This document shows, in pieces, positions 62,379 to 64,000 of a DNA stretch of 64,000 nt; position 1 is the stretch's first letter; every line of letters starts with the position of its first letter. The stretch is taken from the NCBI GenBank assembly GCA_026706485.1, contig JAPOYR010000012.1, positions 91,717 to 155,716 of the forward strand, read 5' to 3'. The DNA is from Chloroflexota bacterium (GTDB lineage Bacteria > Chloroflexota > UBA11872). Both the position numbers and the translations under genes were made by a program. The notes beneath the pieces were generated by a model, which ran no database searches, had not been told where the DNA came from, and saw only the letters and a list, made by a program, of their open reading frames with translations.

Positions 62379-63749
62379 TCAGTCCCGCGCCGCGACCTCG
62401 GCCCTCGGCGCCTGAGACTCGGACTGGTCGAGGGTGGTGCTGCCGGACGGCTCCTCGGCCGCATGCATCCCCGCCGCCGTGAGCCCCCACAGCTGGCGGC
62501 CCCAGAGCGCCACGAACGCCCCCACGCACAGGCTCAGGCTGCCACCGATCGCCATGGCCACGGGCGTTCCCAGGCGTTCGGCGGCCGCCGACAGCGGCAG
62601 GAGGCCCAGCGGCATCAGCCCCCAGTTGATCATCCACACCGCCATCACCCGCCCGCGCATATGCGCCGGCACCAATAGCTGCACGATCGTTTGGCTCAGC
62701 GCCATGTGAATTCCCTGAAACATGCCGACGCACGCCAGGACGAGCGCCACGAACGGCAGGAACCGCGTGAACGACAGGACCACGTACAGCGCGCCGTTGA
62801 TGACGATGGCGGCGATGGCCAGCCGGCCAGGCCGGCGGACCTCCGGCGCCGCGACCAGGGCCAGCGCGCCGAGCACCGCGCCCGCGCCCAGCGCGCTGGT
62901 CACCAGGCCCAGGTCTTGCACGCCGGCCTGCAGGTCCTGCTTCACGAAGGCCGGCAGCAGCATGGTGAGCGGGTAGCTGAAGAGCGCCGGAGCCAGGGTC
63001 AGCACCATCAGCGAGCGTATGGGTCCGTGACTCAGGACATAGACAAATCCGGCGCGCAGGATCGCCACCGGCGATCCCTGGGCTCGCGGCCGGTGCTCGT
63101 CGGCGTCGATGCGCCGCACGTTGAGGATGCTCCAGACGTAGCCGCCGACCATCGTGAAGTAGGCCGCCGCGATGCCGGCCGCGCCGACGATGAGGCCGGC
63201 CAGCGCGGGACCGATCACGCGGGCCAGGTTCATCGTCGTCGCGTTCAGGGCCACGGCGTTGCGCACCAGCGTGCGGGGAACCGCCTCCGAGATCAGCGCG
63301 TAGCGGGCTGGCACGCTGAGGGCGAACATGGCGCCGGTCAGCGTGGCGCTGATCGCCAGATGCCACACCGCAATCACGCCCGTGGCCACCAGGGCCCCAA
63401 TGGTCAGGGCCGTCAGGCCATTCACGCTCTGCGCCATCATCAGCAGCCGCGGTCGGTTCAGCCGATCGGCCAACAGTCCGCCCACCGGCGACAGCACCAG
63501 CATGGGCAACGACATGAAGAAGGACAGCAGACCGAGCGTGAAGGGTGAGTTCGTCAGCTCGACGACCAACCACCCCTGCGCCAGAAACTGCACGAAGTGA
63601 GCCGTCATCGCGCCGGCGTTGGCGCGCCAGAGACGGCCAAAGTTCGGGTGCGCAAATGACGGCAGGAAGCGCTCGCGGGTGGCTCGCCAGAGGCGTGGCA
63701 GCGGCGCCGGCCGCGCGACCGGCGGGTCGGCGGCGTTCTCGCGGGTCAT
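62379..63749 (-). CDS. MFS transporter (MFS_3/EntS-like, 12 TM)
   Basis: A 456-aa permease with about 12 hydrophobic segments and the MFS_3 opening SFAHPNFGRLWRANAGAMTA. Motif A-like GGLLADRLNRPRLL lies between helices 2 and 3. The family exports siderophores, drugs or other small molecules. ATG 63749 has GGAGG 8 nt upstream, better than the longer reading to 63902. The C-terminal tail is short and acidic/polar. It is the most upstream gene of a minus-strand run that continues with the secreted repeat protein and the two-component system. Confidence 0.9.
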   Translation of the reverse strand: MTRENAADPPVARPAPLPRLWRATRERFLPSFAHPNFGRLWRANAGAMTAHFVQFLAQGWLVVELTNSPFTLGLLSFFMSLPMLVLSPVGGLLADRLNRPRLLMMAQSVNGLTALTIGALVATGVIAVWHLAISATLTGAMFALSVPARYALISEAVPRTLVRNAVALNATTMNLARVIGPALAGLIVGAAGIAAAYFTMVGGYVWSILNVRRIDADEHRPRAQGSPVAILRAGFVYVLSHGPIRSLMVLTLAPALFSYPLTMLLPAFVKQDLQAGVQDLGLVTSALGAGAVLGALALVAAPEVRRPGRLAIAAIVINGALYVVLSFTRFLPFVALVLACVGMFQGIHMALSQTIVQLLVPAHMRGRVMAVWMINWGLMPLGLLPLSAAAERLGTPVAMAIGGSLSLCVGAFVALWGRQLWGLTAAGMHAAEEPSGSTTLDQSESQAPRAEVAARD

Positions 63750-64000
63750 CGCGGGCACCTCCGGGCGCAGCGCGATCACCTGCCAAACCACAGTGACTCG
63801 GTGCGGCGCGCTGCCCTCACGATACTCCGACGGCGCCGACGAACGCATGCGGGCGATGGCTCCGGCCCCTTCGCCCCTCGTGGAAGTCTTTGCGTCGCCC
63901 ATCCAACGGAGATTGGAGACCGGGTCCGGTTCCCTCTCCCTGGAAGGGAGAGCAACTGTGTGGCCGGTGACGGGTTTAGCTGGCCATGGCGGGGTTCCAG
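63750..64000. other. Non-coding end of window
   Basis: No gene is supported here. It contains the upstream region of the MFS gene and a hairpin CTCTCCCTGGAAGGGAGAG at 63935-63952, related to the repeat at 59251. Confidence 0.5.

Noticed and set aside
62230..63786. 518-residue minus-strand open frame over the MFS gene
   Set aside because: It is in a different frame from the MFS transporter and lacks hydrophobic segments; the transporter frame has a strong ribosome binding site and family motifs.

Overview
The window reads as chromosomal DNA of a GC-rich (roughly 65%), free-living or host-associated member of the Chloroflexota. Dehalococcoidia/SAR202-like lineages fit best, but this is inference. 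Support comes from two secreted-protein modules that I associate with Chloroflexota (the FGYP/VQYF-type repeat and the WRKADNW/VNGPxGLQxRL module), a 16S rRNA gene with no adjacent 23S gene, and a catabolic gene set of enolase-superfamily dehydratase, Rieske oxygenase, sulfatase, Ldh-family and TPP enzymes that resembles known SAR202 paralog expansions. GTG starts and 1-4 nt gene overlaps are common. I see no transposase, integrase, phage gene or CRISPR array.

Layout. 1-9.1 kb: DUF4202 fragment, DAO-type oxidoreductase, selenocysteine tRNA, an XRE/Mrr-like pair, sulfatase, cupin, an M16 peptidase pair, a small zinc protease and a threonine synthase-like enzyme. 9.4-14.9 kb: DUF1801 protein, a TPP enzyme, and an operon of enolase-superfamily dehydratase, RibD-like reductase and DUF362 protein. 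14.9-19.5 kb: a cluster of toxin-antitoxin modules (PIN with an unusual partner, BrnT/BrnA-like, VapBC-like) around a DHA2 drug exporter. 19.6-28 kb: second TPP enzyme, two large paralogous secreted proteins with degenerate peptidase motifs, and a MoaD/ThiS-like domain running in frame into a solute-binding protein. 28-34 kb: tRNA-Glu, DNA alkylation repair-like protein, a Rieske oxygenase/reductase operon, a decayed gene copy, nucleoside hydrolase and nucleotidyltransferase. 34-47 kb: VanZ-like protein, aminotransferase, a RelE-like/SF1 helicase fusion, two Ldh-family dehydrogenases flanking a plant-type LRR secreted protein, Fe-ADH, Fic protein, octopine-type and D-2-hydroxyacid dehydrogenases, and initiator tRNA. 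47-53.6 kb: second VanZ protein, RNase P RNA, 16S rRNA, then a SAM-I riboswitch with terminator controlling a threonine synthase-like enzyme and a MoaD/ThiS carrier. 53.6-64 kb: a cluster of palindromic repeats, a Gmad2-domain secreted protein, another toxin-antitoxin pair, leuS, a two-component system with a His/Gly-rich secreted partner, and an MFS exporter.

The most interesting system is the SAM-riboswitch unit at 51.6-53.6 kb. It puts a PLP enzyme and a sulfur-carrier-like protein under methionine-type control, and a second threonine synthase-like gene is present at 8 kb. This suggests thiocarboxylate-dependent sulfur amino acid synthesis. Other candidates are the 287-aa protein carrying an antitoxin-like tail next to a PIN toxin, the RelE-helicase fusion, and the tandem secreted pseudo-peptidases with conserved N-terminal and divergent C-terminal halves. 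Short palindromic intergenic repeats of at least five kinds are scattered throughout.
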